This document shows positions 16,834 through 26,162 of a DNA stretch of 64,000 bases, in pieces. Both the position numbers and the translations under genes were made by a program. The stretch's first letter is position 1; every line of letters starts with the position of its first letter. Under the pieces are notes generated by a model. It was not told the DNA's origin. It was given only the letters and a program-made list of their open reading frames with translations, and searched no databases. Source of the DNA: Verrucomicrobiota bacterium (lineage in GTDB: Bacteria > Verrucomicrobiota > Verrucomicrobiia > Limisphaerales > UBA9464); contig CANGKZ010000028.1 in assembly GCA_947454705.1 (NCBI GenBank), positions 1 through 64,000 on the forward strand. The letters are read 5' to 3'.

Positions 16834-17703
16834 ATGAAACGCCGCCAAAGCACCCTGATTTTTCTCGCTGCCTCTGCTGTCACCTTGACCCCGGCCTGGG
16901 CGACGTACATGAACGTCACCGACTGCCCCTACTGCCAGACCTTTGACACCCTGGCTCAGTCGGCCACGGCCACTTGGCGAAATGACATGACCGGTGCCAT
17001 TGGATGGTTCATTCAGTCGGCTGCCTCCAACCTCAGCGGCAACGGAAGCGGCCTGACCTACACGGCGAGCACCGGAACCAGCAGCGCTGTGGGGATCTAT
17101 TCCTTCGGTAATTCGTCGGACCGAACCCTCGGTGCCATCACCGGAGCCAACGCCGTCGCCTTCGGCAACCTGCTTCGCAACAACACCGCTTCCGCGATCA
17201 CCTCGCTCACTATCAGCTACACCGGCGAGCAGTGGCGTTCGGCAAGCACCTCGCCCCAGTCGATTCTCTTCAGCTACGCGGTGGCTGCCGGCACCGTTGG
17301 CACCTTCTACGACGTGGATGGCATCGGCGCGAAGGCCTACCTGTCTCCGACCGTGACCTCTGGGTCCGATGCCTCGGGCGACAACAAGGGATTGACCTGG
17401 AACTCGGTCTCCGCCGGTACCTTCACCTCTCCGAACCTCACGGGTGGTGGTGTCGCGGTGACTGCCTCCACTTCGATCAGCTTCACTCTGACCGGTTTGA
17501 ATGTCCCGGCCGGTGGCGCGATCATGCTCCGCTGGCTCGACGCGGCTAACAACACCGACGGTCTCGGCATCGACAACGTCTGCGTGTCGATCCCGGCTGC
17601 TGCTCCGGTTCCCGAAGCGAGCACCTACGCTGCGATCGCTGCGGTCGTGGGCATGGCTGGCGCTTCGGCGATCCGCCGCAAGAAGAAGTCGGCCAACGCC
17701 TGA
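16834..17703 (+). CDS. PEP-CTERM sorting-domain protein
   Basis: 289-residue secreted protein. The signal peptide is MKRRQSTLIFLAASAVTLTP then AWA-T. The body is low-complexity and beta-rich (S, T, G, A), with one CPYC pair near the N-terminus (DCPYCQTFDTLAQ) and IDNVCVSIPAA near the end, and resembles the group of extracellular proteins with repeated SGDNKGLTWNSVSAGTFTS-like strands. The C-terminal sorting signal is VPEASTYAAIAAVVGMAGA followed by IRRKKK; the PEP core is PEA here. Start ATG at 16834 follows from the signal peptide. Expression may be affected by the IS, whose right end is 83 bp upstream. Confidence 0.85.
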   Translation: MKRRQSTLIFLAASAVTLTPAWATYMNVTDCPYCQTFDTLAQSATATWRNDMTGAIGWFIQSAASNLSGNGSGLTYTASTGTSSAVGIYSFGNSSDRTLGAITGANAVAFGNLLRNNTASAITSLTISYTGEQWRSASTSPQSILFSYAVAAGTVGTFYDVDGIGAKAYLSPTVTSGSDASGDNKGLTWNSVSAGTFTSPNLTGGGVAVTASTSISFTLTGLNVPAGGAIMLRWLDAANNTDGLGIDNVCVSIPAAAPVPEASTYAAIAAVVGMAGASAIRRKKKSANA

Positions 17704-17724
17704 TTCGCTCGACTCGAAAGTTCA

Positions 17725-17750
17725 AAAAGGCGCCTCCGGGCGCCTTTTTT
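17725..17750 (+). terminator. rho-independent terminator
   Basis: AAAAAGGCGCC-TCCG-GGCGCCTTTTTT, 21 bp after the PEP-CTERM stop; the flanking A and T tracts make it potentially bidirectional. Confidence 0.88.
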
Positions 17751-17819
17751 GTTTTCACGTGCGTCTCAACTCCGGGTTGCGCCCCGGGGGGATGCACCGC
17801 TAAGCTTTCCCCCTGTCGT

Positions 17820-19196
17820 ATGACGCTGACTGAGAAGATTCTTGCACGTGCCGCCGGGAAATCGCAGGTCCAAGCCGGGGACAACATCTGGGTCAATGCC
17901 GATGTGCTCATGACCCATGACGTCTGCGGTCCCGGGACCATCGGTGTGTTCCGTCGTGAATTCGGCCAAAACGCCAAGGTCTGGGACCGGAAGCGCGTGG
18001 TCATCATTCCGGATCACTACATTTTCACGGCCGATTCCCTGTCCAACCGCAATGTGGACATCCTCCGTTCCTTCGCCCAGGAGCAGGATTTGCCGTATTT
18101 CTATGACGTGATTGATGATCCAAAGGGCCAGTGGAAATTCGATGCCTCGAAGGGGCTCCTCGCGCGCCAGTACGGATCGAACTACGCCGGCGTGTGCCAC
18201 GCGGCGCTTCCGCAGAAGGGTCACACCCGTCCGGGCGAAATTCTTTTCGGCACCGATTCCCACACCTGCATGGCGGGTGCCTTCAATCAGTTCGCCACGG
18301 GCATCGGCAACACCGACGCCGGCTTCGTGATGGGCACCGGCAAGCTGCTGATCAAGGTTCCAGAAACGATGCACTTCCGCATCGAAGGCGCCCTGCAGCC
18401 GGGCGTGATGGCGAAGGACGTCATCCTGCACTGCATCGGTGAAATCGGCTTCGACGGCGCGACCTATCGTGCCATGCAGTTCGATGGACCCGGTGTGGCG
18501 AGCCTGTCGATGGATGACCGCATGACCATCGCCAACATGGCCATCGAGGCCGGTGGCAAGAATGGCATTTTTGAATTCGACGCCCGCACCCGCGAGTTCG
18601 TCGAAAACCGCACCCGTTTGAACGGCACCAAGACTGCGTTTGAACCCGTCTTTGCCGATGCGGACCAGAAGTTCGTGTACGAGACGGTGATCAATCTCGA
18701 TCGCCTCGAACCGACGGTTGCATGCCACCCCGATCCGGGTCAGCGCAAGAAGGCCAAGGAGCTTGGTCACGTGAAGCTGGATCGTGCGTATGTCGGATCC
18801 TGCACCGGCGGCAAGACCAGCGACTTCGTCGAATTCGCCCGCATTCTCCAGGGACGCAAGGTCACCATCGACACCTTCGGCGTTCCGGCGACTCCGGAGA
18901 TCGTTGCCGACCTTCAGCGCACGCGCTGGGGACATCAGACGATCTGGGAAATCCTCGTGGATGCCGGAGTGCGCATGACCGAAAACGCCGGATGCGCCGC
19001 CTGCCTCGGTGGACCGGTGGACACGTTCGGCCGCATGAACCAGGCCGGATTGAAGTGCATCAGCGCCACGAACCGGAACTTCCCCGGCCGCATGGGCCAC
19101 AAGGAATCCCAGGTGTTCCTGGCCTCGCCGGCGACGGTGGCCGCGAGCGCGATTGCCGGAAAGATCACCGATCCGCGCGAGTACGTCGCCAACTGA
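17820..19196 (+). CDS. leuC: aconitase-family dehydratase, LeuC type (isopropylmalate isomerase large subunit)
   Basis: Large subunit that isomerises 2- to 3-isopropylmalate in leucine synthesis, or a homoaconitase-like relative. It binds a 4Fe-4S cluster: the three ligand cysteines lie in YVGSCTGGKTSDF and ENAGCAACLGGPVDTFGR. Other aconitase landmarks are GEILFGTDSHTCMAGAF and VMGTGKLLIKVPETM. At 458 residues it is near the usual 420-470. No small subunit (leuD) is adjacent: the next gene, convergent, is a membrane protein, so the partner must be elsewhere. The start ATG at 17820 has no strong ribosome site. Flanked by terminators on both sides, so monocistronic. Confidence 0.85.
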   Translation: MTLTEKILARAAGKSQVQAGDNIWVNADVLMTHDVCGPGTIGVFRREFGQNAKVWDRKRVVIIPDHYIFTADSLSNRNVDILRSFAQEQDLPYFYDVIDDPKGQWKFDASKGLLARQYGSNYAGVCHAALPQKGHTRPGEILFGTDSHTCMAGAFNQFATGIGNTDAGFVMGTGKLLIKVPETMHFRIEGALQPGVMAKDVILHCIGEIGFDGATYRAMQFDGPGVASLSMDDRMTIANMAIEAGGKNGIFEFDARTREFVENRTRLNGTKTAFEPVFADADQKFVYETVINLDRLEPTVACHPDPGQRKKAKELGHVKLDRAYVGSCTGGKTSDFVEFARILQGRKVTIDTFGVPATPEIVADLQRTRWGHQTIWEILVDAGVRMTENAGCAACLGGPVDTFGRMNQAGLKCISATNRNFPGRMGHKESQVFLASPATVAASAIAGKITDPREYVAN

Positions 19197-19232
19197 GCCT
19201 GACTCGCGGTTCGCCGCTTACAGTTTCCATCA

Positions 19233-19257
19233 ACCCCGCCCACCGGCGGGGTTTTTT
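19233..19257 (+). terminator. rho-independent terminator
   Basis: AACCCCGCC-CACCG-GCGGGGTTTTTT, 37 bp after the leuC stop and just before the convergent gene at 19278. Confidence 0.88.
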
Positions 19258-19277
19258 GCTTTTGATCTCCAGCGGGA

Positions 19278-19982
19278 CTAGCGGCCCGGCTTGGCGTGTT
19301 CGCTCAGGATGGCGATTTTCTGCCAGATCTTGCGCGACAGGCCCGTGGTCAGATCCTCGGCGCCGTCGACCGCTTCCAGCACGACGGGATCGTCAATGCG
19401 CTGCGCGTAGATGGCGGCGATTTTGCCGAGCACGGACAGCATCTCGCTGCTGTAGTCGAGGTATCTACCGAGTTCAAAGGGCGTCATCGTGCGCTTCGGG
19501 GACGACTCTGTTCGCGGAGCATCGCCGGACACGGTTTCGGGATCCTTGGTCAGTTGATGCATGTCCACGACGTGCGCCAGCGCCTTGATTTCGTGGACGA
19601 GTTCCAGCGCCTTTTTGCGGCGCAGGCTCGTTTCGAGTTTGGTGACGGACAAAATCGCCGCGCCCAGAAGCAGGACCAGATTGACCGCCGCATCGGCGCC
19701 TTGAAGGAGTTCCGCGAGGTTGCCGATCGAACCGACGATGCGGACTTTCATGAATGCCGCAGCGAGGCCGACAATGAGGATCACCCCAAGCGTCCAGGCC
19801 GACACGCGGAGGAGCATGTAGGGTTTGGCGATTTCGGAACTGCGCGCGTCGGCTTCGCGCGCGATCTCCAGGACCGAGTGAGCGACTCGAGACAGTCCGG
19901 AGTCGGGGAAGCGCTCCGTGACCCGCAGTTTCAGGCGCTCGGCGGTCTCGACAATCAAAGTAGGCTGGAGGTCGATTTTCAC
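19278..19982 (-). CDS. unknown membrane protein with two transmembrane helices
   Basis: 234 residues, family not recognised. The N-terminal 55 residues are soluble and helical, followed by two hydrophobic segments (about 58-78, VSAWTLGVILIVGLAAAFM, and about 96-113, AAVNLVLLLGAAILSV). A basic linker (TSLRRKKALELVHEI) and a C-terminal soluble domain with a conserved-looking TPFELGRYLDYSSEMLSVLG and YAQRIDDPVVLEAVDGAE follow. It could be a small sensor or membrane-organising protein; nothing catalytic is seen. Convergent with leuC and divergent from the methyltransferase at 20097. Confidence 0.65.
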   Translation of the reverse strand: MKIDLQPTLIVETAERLKLRVTERFPDSGLSRVAHSVLEIAREADARSSEIAKPYMLLRVSAWTLGVILIVGLAAAFMKVRIVGSIGNLAELLQGADAAVNLVLLLGAAILSVTKLETSLRRKKALELVHEIKALAHVVDMHQLTKDPETVSGDAPRTESSPKRTMTPFELGRYLDYSSEMLSVLGKIAAIYAQRIDDPVVLEAVDGAEDLTTGLSRKIWQKIAILSEHAKPGR

Positions 19983-20096
19983 CCGTCACAGCAAGTCTTT
20001 GGGATTCGTTCCCCCGTTGTCGAGGACGTCGTCCGGAGTCCGTCACACCGGTACGGAATTCTGGCGGCCGATGTTTTTTCCGGCGAGGGTTGGATC

Positions 20097-20849
20097 ATGA
20101 GCGAATCGAATCCGGTGTCCGAAATGCGGGATCATTACGATCGGCACCTCGCGCCGTTGTACACGTGGATGGTGGGGGATGTGGATGAAGCGTTGAACCG
20201 GTCGCGTGCTGCACTGCTGGATCTTGGATTGAAATCCGAAGCGGGAGCCACGGCGATCGATCTGGGATGCGGATTCGGTCTGCAATCCATCCCGCTCGCG
20301 GATTTGGGTTACGACGTGGTGGGAATCGATTTCTCGGAAGAACTGCTCGCCGAACTGGAGCGTCGCCGGGGCGGGCGTCGAATCCGTGGCGTACGGGCGG
20401 ATCTCCGCGAGTTCGCATCGCTGGTTGCGGCATCGGTGGAGTTGGTGGTCTGCATGGGGGACACGTTGACTCACCTTCCTGATCTGGAGTCGGTGGACCG
20501 CTTGGTGGTGGCCATTGCCTCGATCCTTCGGCCTGGCGGGCGGTTGCTGTTGAGCTTTCGCGACTACTGCAGCGTGGAACTGCAGGGGACCCAGCGCTTC
20601 ATTCCGGTGCGAAGTGATGCGGACCGGATTTTCACCTGCGTGTTGGAGTATGGGCCGGGGCGGATGACGGTCACCGATTTGGTGCACGAGCGGACGGAGA
20701 CTGGATGGCGTCAGCGTGCCAGCAGTTATCCGAAACTGCGGCTGGCCCCGGATTGGCTGGTGCAGCGTTTGGAGACGTCGGGGCTTTCGATGGTGTCGCG
20801 GAAATCGGAACGCGGCCTGGTCACGCTGCTGGCCCAGAAGCCCGCTTGA
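20097..20849 (+). CDS. class I SAM-dependent methyltransferase
   Basis: 250-residue methyltransferase. Motif I is AIDLGCGFGLQSIPLADLG, followed by VVGIDFSEELLAEL, the motif II-like LVVCMGDTLTHLPD and ILRPGGRLLLSFRDY. The N-terminal MRDHYDRHLAPLYTWMVGD resembles small-molecule methyltransferases. Substrate unknown. The ATG at 20097 is preceded by GAGGG; the frame is open upstream but without a coding signal. The next gene (20882, DUF1272) follows after 32 bp and may be cotranscribed. Confidence 0.85.
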   Translation: MSESNPVSEMRDHYDRHLAPLYTWMVGDVDEALNRSRAALLDLGLKSEAGATAIDLGCGFGLQSIPLADLGYDVVGIDFSEELLAELERRRGGRRIRGVRADLREFASLVAASVELVVCMGDTLTHLPDLESVDRLVVAIASILRPGGRLLLSFRDYCSVELQGTQRFIPVRSDADRIFTCVLEYGPGRMTVTDLVHERTETGWRQRASSYPKLRLAPDWLVQRLETSGLSMVSRKSERGLVTLLAQKPA

Positions 20850-20881
20850 GTTTCGCGCCAGGCTTCGGAGGATGGTTCATC

Positions 20882-21130
20882 ATGGCTCTGGAATTTCGTC
20901 CCAATTGCGAGTGCTGCGACCGGGATTTACCCGCGTCATCGACCGAAGCCTTCATCTGCTCCTTCGAGTGCACGTTCTGCAGTCGGTGCGCCACGGACAC
21001 GCTGGAATACCGCTGTCCCAATTGCGGCGGTGAACTCGTGCGTCGTCCGGTTCGGCCGGAGGCGAAACTCGCGCGCAATCCCGCCTCCACCACACGGGTT
21101 CGCCGCAGCGAGCCGTGCGTGGCTCCGTGA
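20882..21130 (+). CDS. DUF1272 zinc-ribbon protein
   Basis: 82-residue cysteine-rich protein: LEFRPNCECCDRDLP, ICSFECTFCSRCATD and YRCPNCGGELVRRPVRPE. The eight to ten cysteines in CxCC, CxxECxxC and CxxC pairs suggest two zinc sites; the family (DUF1272) is small and of unknown function. The last 20 residues are basic and not part of the family core. Located 32 bp after a methyltransferase gene on the same strand. Confidence 0.87.
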   Translation: MALEFRPNCECCDRDLPASSTEAFICSFECTFCSRCATDTLEYRCPNCGGELVRRPVRPEAKLARNPASTTRVRRSEPCVAP

Positions 21131-21148
21131 TCGAGCGGGGGCGGAGGG

Positions 21149-22039
21149 CTAGAGCTTGCGTCCGGTCAGCAGCTCGTAGGCTTCGATGTATTTCGCCTGG
21201 GTCTTTTGGACCACGTCCGCCGGCAGCGCCGGGGCGGGGGGAGTTTTGTCCCAGGTCAGCGTCTCCAGGTAATCGCGAACGAACTGCTTGTCGTAGCTCG
21301 CCTGGCTGCGTCCGGCCGCATAGGTGGCGGCGGGCCAGAAGCGTGAGGAATCGGGGGTCAACACCTCGTCGATCAACAGCAACTGCCCGTCGTGCAGACC
21401 GAATTCGAACTTGGTGTCGGCAATGATGATCCCGCGTTTACGTGCGTAATCGCGGGCGAACGAATAAAGCCGGAGGCTGAGTTCGCGGACCTGGCTGGCG
21501 ATGGCCGGGGTTACGATTTGCTCGGCCTGTTCGAACGAAATGTTTTCGTCGTGACCGGTCTCGGCCTTGGTGGCCGGGGTGAAGATGGGCTCGGGGAGTT
21601 CCGAGGATTCCTGGAGGCCGGCGGGGAGTTTCAATCCGCAGACGGTCTGCGACTTGCGATACTCCTTCCATCCGGAGCCGGCGAGGTATCCGCGCACCAC
21701 GCATTCGATGGCCAGCGGCTTGGCCTTTTTCACGATCATGCTGCGGCCGCGGAGTTGATTCGCGAACGGGGCGAGGGCCTCGGGGAGCGGGGCGTCCTCG
21801 GCGGCGAGTCGGTGATTGGGAAGCCAGGAGCCGGTCAGGTCGAACCAATAATGGGACAGCCGGGTGAGGATCTCGCCCTTGCGCGGAATGCCGTTGGGCA
21901 TCACGCAGTCGAAGGCGGAGATGCGGTCGGTGGCGACGAACAGCAGGCGGTCTCCGAGATCGAACACTTCCCGGACCTTGCCGCGTCGGGGCGGGGGAAG
22001 GCCGGGGATTTGCAGGGTGAGCAGGGGCTCGTCAGGCAT
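21149..22039 (-). CDS. purC: phosphoribosylaminoimidazole-succinocarboxamide synthase (SAICAR synthetase)
   Basis: Joins CAIR and aspartate using ATP in the eighth step of purine synthesis. Family landmarks: GKVREVFDLGDRLLFVATD, RISAFDCVMPNGIPRKG, IECVVRGYLAGSGWKEY and IIADTKFEFGL with DEVLTPDSSRFWP. The 296-residue length is that of the bacterial/yeast-like long type. Start ATG at 22039. It stands alone; convergent with the DUF1272 gene, 18 bp between the stops. Confidence 0.95.
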   Translation of the reverse strand: MPDEPLLTLQIPGLPPPRRGKVREVFDLGDRLLFVATDRISAFDCVMPNGIPRKGEILTRLSHYWFDLTGSWLPNHRLAAEDAPLPEALAPFANQLRGRSMIVKKAKPLAIECVVRGYLAGSGWKEYRKSQTVCGLKLPAGLQESSELPEPIFTPATKAETGHDENISFEQAEQIVTPAIASQVRELSLRLYSFARDYARKRGIIIADTKFEFGLHDGQLLLIDEVLTPDSSRFWPAATYAAGRSQASYDKQFVRDYLETLTWDKTPPAPALPADVVQKTQAKYIEAYELLTGRKL

Positions 22040-22128
22040 GGGGAGAGTTTAGGGTTCGGGGAAACGGGATGCGAGGTCGGGTTTTCGGTAACCCGGCATT
22101 GCGCGAAAGCCGGATTCGAACCGCGCGG

Positions 22129-23064
22129 TCAGGAGGGCCGTTGCGCGGTGGCGAGCAGGGTTTCGAAGTGCGGGGGCTGATCTTCCCGCGCCACCACGCT
22201 CAGTTCGACCGTCTTGAAACCGGCGGATTCCAACCAGCGGTGCAGGTCCGCCTCTTCGAATCCAAGCCAACGATCGCCGTACAGGTCGTGCGCCTGTGAA
22301 AAGGTGTGTCGGAGGAGGTCGAGGATCATGACGCGTCCGCCGGGCTTCAAAATGCGGAAGGCTCCCTGGAGGGTTTTCTGGGGCTCCTCGGCGTGGTGCA
22401 GGGCTTGGCTGAGGATGACGAGATCCACGGCTTGATCATCGATCGGCGGATTGGAGAGGTCGCCGAGACGAAACTCCAAATTCTCCACGCCGTTCTTCTT
22501 CGCCTTGCGGGCGCCGAACTCGACCATTTTCTCGGAGTTGTCCACGGCGATGACCTGCCTGCAGCTCCGTGCGAGGAGTTCGGCGAGCAGGCCTTCGCCG
22601 GATCCGAGATCGGCCACCACCAGCGGCGGAAGGATGCGGAGCAGGAGGTGTCCGAAGGCCTGCCACGAGCGTCCAGGGCCGTAGCTGCGATCGAATCGCC
22701 CGGCCACCTGGTTGAAATACACCTGCGCTTGTTCGTCGCGCAGCGCCACCACCCGTTTGCGATTCAGTTCGTCGCGCGCGTGCTCGGGGAGTTCGACTGC
22801 ACCGCTCACCGAAAGGGACACCAGTTGCCCTTCATCCGAACCGAGCGCCGGGTGCATCCGGTAATAGGTGCGCTTGCCCTCGCGCCGCGCCATCACGATG
22901 CCGGTCTCGCTGAGCAGGCCCAAATGGGTGGAAATCCGTGACTGCGCCAGCTTGGTGATTTCCTGGAGCTCGGCCACGGAGAGTTCCCCCTCCTTCAACA
23001 ACGCCACGATCCGAAGGCGGGTGGGATCCGCCAGGGCGCGAAGGGTTTTGAGGGTTCCAGACAC
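22129..23064 (-). CDS. ArsR-type regulator fused to a SAM methyltransferase domain (SahR-like)
   Basis: 311-residue two-domain protein. Residues about 1-75 are an ArsR winged helix (LRALADPTRLRIVALLKEGE, QSRISTHLGLLSETGIV, GKRTYYRMHP). Residues about 120-300 are a class I methyltransferase domain (VVADLGSGEGLLAELLA, VIAVDNSEKMVEFGARKA, QALHHAEEPQKTLQG, LKPGGRVMILDL). The same architecture defines SahR, a SAH-responsive repressor of methionine and SAM-cycle genes described in Proteobacteria. Here the gene is divergent from metK and ahcY, which fits that role (inference). No metal-binding cysteine pair typical of ArsR/SmtB metal sensors is visible in the winged helix. Start is GTG at 23064. Confidence 0.85.
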   Translation of the reverse strand: MSGTLKTLRALADPTRLRIVALLKEGELSVAELQEITKLAQSRISTHLGLLSETGIVMARREGKRTYYRMHPALGSDEGQLVSLSVSGAVELPEHARDELNRKRVVALRDEQAQVYFNQVAGRFDRSYGPGRSWQAFGHLLLRILPPLVVADLGSGEGLLAELLARSCRQVIAVDNSEKMVEFGARKAKKNGVENLEFRLGDLSNPPIDDQAVDLVILSQALHHAEEPQKTLQGAFRILKPGGRVMILDLLRHTFSQAHDLYGDRWLGFEEADLHRWLESAGFKTVELSVVAREDQPPHFETLLATAQRPS

Positions 23065-23176
23065 GCGCGAACCCTACGGCAAACGCTTCGGCCGGGGGAA
23101 GGCAAAGCACGATTGGGCTCCACGCAGGCGGGAGACAACGGCTCGAAAAATCCCGATTGACCCCTTCGCTTTTTAT

Positions 23177-23198
23177 CGTATCGTCGCATCCAGATACG
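23177..23198. promoter_or_regulatory. candidate operator upstream of metK
   Basis: Inverted repeat CGTATC-N10-GATACG in the 189-bp gap between the SahR-like gene and metK, 55 bp before the metK start. It is the clearest symmetric element there and could be the regulator's binding site. I see no recognisable SAM or SAH riboswitch. Confidence 0.4.
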
Positions 23199-23253
23199 TA
23201 AATATGTTGGTGGCATAACCGAATCACTTCATTCTGATCCAACCGAATTGTTC

Positions 23254-24435
23254 ATGAGCAAACGCTTCATTTTTTCCTCCGAGTCCGTGGGCGAAGGGCA
23301 TCCCGACAAGGTGGCCGACACGATTTCTGATGCAGTGCTGGACGCCTGCTTGTCGCAGGACAAGTACAGCCGCGTGGCCTGCGAGACCTACGTGAAGTCG
23401 AACGTTGCCGTGGTGGGCGGCGAGATCACCACGAAGGCCAAGCTGGACTTCGTGAAGATCGCCCGCGATGCGATCCGTGACATCGGTTATGTGAACGACG
23501 ACGACGTGTTCCACGCCGACAAGGTGTTCGTGAACGTGTACGTGACCCAGCAGTCGCCGGACATCGCGCAGGGCGTGGATGCCAAGGCGGCCAAGGGCAA
23601 GAAGAAGGCGGAGCAGGGCGCCGGTGACCAGGGCCTGATGTTCGGTTACGCCTGCAATGAGACCCCGGAGCTGATGCCGACGCCGATCATGTTCGCGCAT
23701 CGCCTCGGCCGTGAGCTCACCCGCATCCGCAAGGCCGGCAAGCTCGCCAAGTGGCTGCGTCCGGATGCGAAGTCGCAGGTTTCCGTCGTGTATGAGAACG
23801 ACATCCCTGTCGCGATCTCCAACGTGGTCATCTCGACCCAACACGCTGCCGACGTGGATCACTCCACGATCGAAGAATTCTGCATCGAAGAGGTCATCAA
23901 GAAGGTTCTCCCGAAGAACCTGCTCACCCCGAAGACCGAGTATCTCATCAACCCGACCGGCAAGTTCGTGGTGGGTGGACCTCAGGGCGACACCGGTTTG
24001 ACCGGCCGCAAGATCATCGTGGACAGCTACGGTGGCTGGGGCCGTCACGGTGGTGGCGCCTTCTCCGGCAAGGATCCTTCCAAGGTCGATCGTTCCGCCG
24101 CCTACATGGGCCGCTACGTCGCCAAGAACATCGTCGCCGCCGGTCTGGCCACGCACGCTGAAATCCAGTTCGCGTACGCCATCGGCTATCCGGAACCTGT
24201 GTCCGTGTACGTCAACACCTTCGGCACCGCTCAGGGTGGATTGACCGATGAAGTGATCACCGAGGCTGTCCAGAAGGTGTTCAGCTTCAAGCCGGCCGAC
24301 ATCGTCAAGCAGCTCAACCTGCTCCGTCCGATCTACTCCAAGACCACCAACTACGGTCACTTCGGCAAGATCGACGCCGACCTGCCCTGGGAGAAGACCG
24401 ACAAGGTCGCCGCACTCAAGAAGGCAGTCCGCTAA
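23254..24435 (+). CDS. metK: S-adenosylmethionine synthase
   Basis: Makes SAM from methionine and ATP. Landmarks: [20 protein letters not shown] (ATP/methionine site), [19 protein letters not shown], and [20 protein letters not shown] with [19 protein letters not shown]. 393 residues, usual length. A short Lys/Ala-rich insert ([14 protein letters not shown]) precedes [10 protein letters not shown]. Start ATG 23254; an upstream TTG is less likely. Followed by a terminator and then ahcY. Confidence 0.97.
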   Translation: MSKRFIFSSESVGEGHPDKVADTISDAVLDACLSQDKYSRVACETYVKSNVAVVGGEITTKAKLDFVKIARDAIRDIGYVNDDDVFHADKVFVNVYVTQQSPDIAQGVDAKAAKGKKKAEQGAGDQGLMFGYACNETPELMPTPIMFAHRLGRELTRIRKAGKLAKWLRPDAKSQVSVVYENDIPVAISNVVISTQHAADVDHSTIEEFCIEEVIKKVLPKNLLTPKTEYLINPTGKFVVGGPQGDTGLTGRKIIVDSYGGWGRHGGGAFSGKDPSKVDRSAAYMGRYVAKNIVAAGLATHAEIQFAYAIGYPEPVSVYVNTFGTAQGGLTDEVITEAVQKVFSFKPADIVKQLNLLRPIYSKTTNYGHFGKIDADLPWEKTDKVAALKKAVR

Positions 24436-24452
24436 GTTCCCATTCCGAAACG

Positions 24453-24487
24453 CGCCTCCCGCCTGCGATTGGGCGGGAGGCGTTTTT
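24453..24487 (+). terminator. rho-independent terminator
   Basis: Perfect 11-bp stem CGCCTCCCGCC / GGCGGGAGGCG with TTTTT, 17 bp after metK; ahcY therefore probably has its own promoter or depends on readthrough. Confidence 0.88.
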
Positions 24488-24570
24488 CAGGGCCGGTTCC
24501 CGGCCCGATGCGTTTCGGAATATCTCCTCCTGTTTCCTCCGTTTCCCGAATTCGAATTCTCAAGACTCCC

Positions 24571-26070
24571 ATGGCCAAATCCAAGAAAGCCGCTGCTGCC
24601 GCCGTCCTCGCCGAGGTCAACGCGACCACTGCGAACCTCGCCCTCTACGCCTCCCAGACTCCCGCTGGCAAGGACTACATCGTCCGCGACATCTCGCTCG
24701 CCGACTGGGGCCGCAAGGAGATCGCCGTCGCCGAGCACGAAATGCCCGGTTTGATGTCGGTTCGTAAGAAGTATGCGAAGCAGAAGCCGCTGAAGGGCGT
24801 TCGCATCACCGGATCGCTCCATATGACGATCCAGACCGCGGTGCTCATCGAGACCCTCGTGGCGCTCGGCGCTTCGGTTCGCTGGGCCTCGTGCAACATT
24901 TTCTCCACCCAGGACCACGCCGCCTCCGCGATTGCCGCGACCGGCACTCCGGTGTTCGCCTGGAAGGGTGAGAGCCTCGAAGAGTACTGGGAGCTGACCC
25001 TCAAGGCGGTCATCCACGACGGCGACAAGGGACCTGAACTGGTCGTTGACGACGGCGGCGACGTGACGCTGCTCATCCACAAGGGCTACGAGCTCGAGAA
25101 GGGTGACAACTGGGTCAACACCAAGAGCGGTTCCCACGAAGAGCAGGTCATCAAGAACCTCCTCAAGCGGGTCGCCAAGGAAAAGCCCGGCATCTGGACT
25201 CGCATCGTGAAGTCCTGGAAGGGCGTTTCCGAAGAGACCACCACCGGCGTGCATCGTCTCTACAAGTTCGCGGAGCAGGGCAAGCTGCTCGTGCCTGCGA
25301 TCAACGTGAACGATTCCGTCACCAAGTCGAAGTTCGACAACCTGTACGGCTGCCGCGAGTCGCTGGCCGACGGTTTGAAGCGTGCGACCGACGTGATGAT
25401 CGCCGGCAAGGTGGCCGTGGTCTGCGGCTACGGCGACGTCGGCAAGGGCAGCGCCCACTCGCTCCGCGCGTACGGCGCCCGCGTGATCGTGACCGAAATT
25501 GATCCGATCAACGCCCTCCAGGCCGCGATGGAAGGCTTCGAGGTCAACACCATCGAGAGCACGCTCGGCCAGGGCGACATCTACGTCACCACGACTGGCA
25601 ACTGCGACATCATCACCGTGGACCACATCCTCAAGATGAAGGACCAGGCGATCGTTTGTAACATCGGTCACTTCGACAACGAGATCCAGGTGGACAAGCT
25701 CAAGGCCACGCGCGGCGTGACCATCGAGAACATCAAACCCCAGTACGACCGCTACTACCTCCCCGGCAACAAGAGCATCTACCTGCTCGCCGAAGGACGT
25801 CTGGTCAACCTGGGCTGTGCCACCGGCCATCCTTCGTTCGTCATGTCGAACTCGTTCACCAACCAGACGCTCGCTCAGATCGATCTGTGGGAGAACAAGG
25901 ACAAGTACGAGAAGACCGTGTACCGCCTGCCCAAGAAGCTGGACGAGGAAGTCGCCCGCCTGCACTTGGAGAAGATCGGTGTGGTCCTGACCAAGCTGAC
26001 CAAGTCCCAGGCCGAATACCTCGGCGTTTCGACCGACGGTCCGTACAAGCCCGAGCACTACCGCTACTGA
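24571..26070 (+). CDS. ahcY: adenosylhomocysteinase
   Basis: Hydrolyses SAH to adenosine and homocysteine, removing the product of methylation reactions. Landmarks: [36 protein letters not shown], the NAD-binding [36 protein letters not shown] and C-terminal [10 protein letters not shown], which is required for NAD binding in the family. At 499 residues it is slightly longer than the usual bacterial form; the extra residues are an Ala-rich N-terminus ([16 protein letters not shown]). Start ATG 24571. Confidence 0.97.
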   Translation: MAKSKKAAAAAVLAEVNATTANLALYASQTPAGKDYIVRDISLADWGRKEIAVAEHEMPGLMSVRKKYAKQKPLKGVRITGSLHMTIQTAVLIETLVALGASVRWASCNIFSTQDHAASAIAATGTPVFAWKGESLEEYWELTLKAVIHDGDKGPELVVDDGGDVTLLIHKGYELEKGDNWVNTKSGSHEEQVIKNLLKRVAKEKPGIWTRIVKSWKGVSEETTTGVHRLYKFAEQGKLLVPAINVNDSVTKSKFDNLYGCRESLADGLKRATDVMIAGKVAVVCGYGDVGKGSAHSLRAYGARVIVTEIDPINALQAAMEGFEVNTIESTLGQGDIYVTTTGNCDIITVDHILKMKDQAIVCNIGHFDNEIQVDKLKATRGVTIENIKPQYDRYYLPGNKSIYLLAEGRLVNLGCATGHPSFVMSNSFTNQTLAQIDLWENKDKYEKTVYRLPKKLDEEVARLHLEKIGVVLTKLTKSQAEYLGVSTDGPYKPEHYRY

Positions 26071-26103
26071 GCGGCAGTCTCCGGTTGGGTTGGTTTTTCA
26101 TCG

Positions 26104-26136
26104 GGTCGGGCGACTTTTGGGTCGCCCGACCTTTTT
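26104..26136 (+). terminator. rho-independent terminator
   Basis: GGTCGGGCGAC / GTCGCCCGACC stem with a T-rich loop and CTTTTT tail, 34 bp after ahcY. Confidence 0.88.
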
Positions 26137-26162
26137 GTTTAACTTCTTTGAGGAATTCACCG

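Noticed and set aside
23065-23253. SAM or SAH riboswitch in front of metK
   Set aside because: The 189-bp region shows only one modest inverted repeat and lacks the core sequences of SAM-I, SAM-II or SAH elements that I know. A regulator gene is divergent, which explains control without RNA.
24487-26058. 523-codon open frame antisense to ahcY
   Set aside because: It mirrors the coding strand of a clearly conserved gene; high GC and codon bias keep the antisense frame free of stops. Its translation is low-complexity (V, G, D, L) without any family motif. The same holds for long frames antisense to the kinase (27764-30151), the RND pump (33770-35770), leuC (17766-19100) and the DUF6797 gene (43494-44681).
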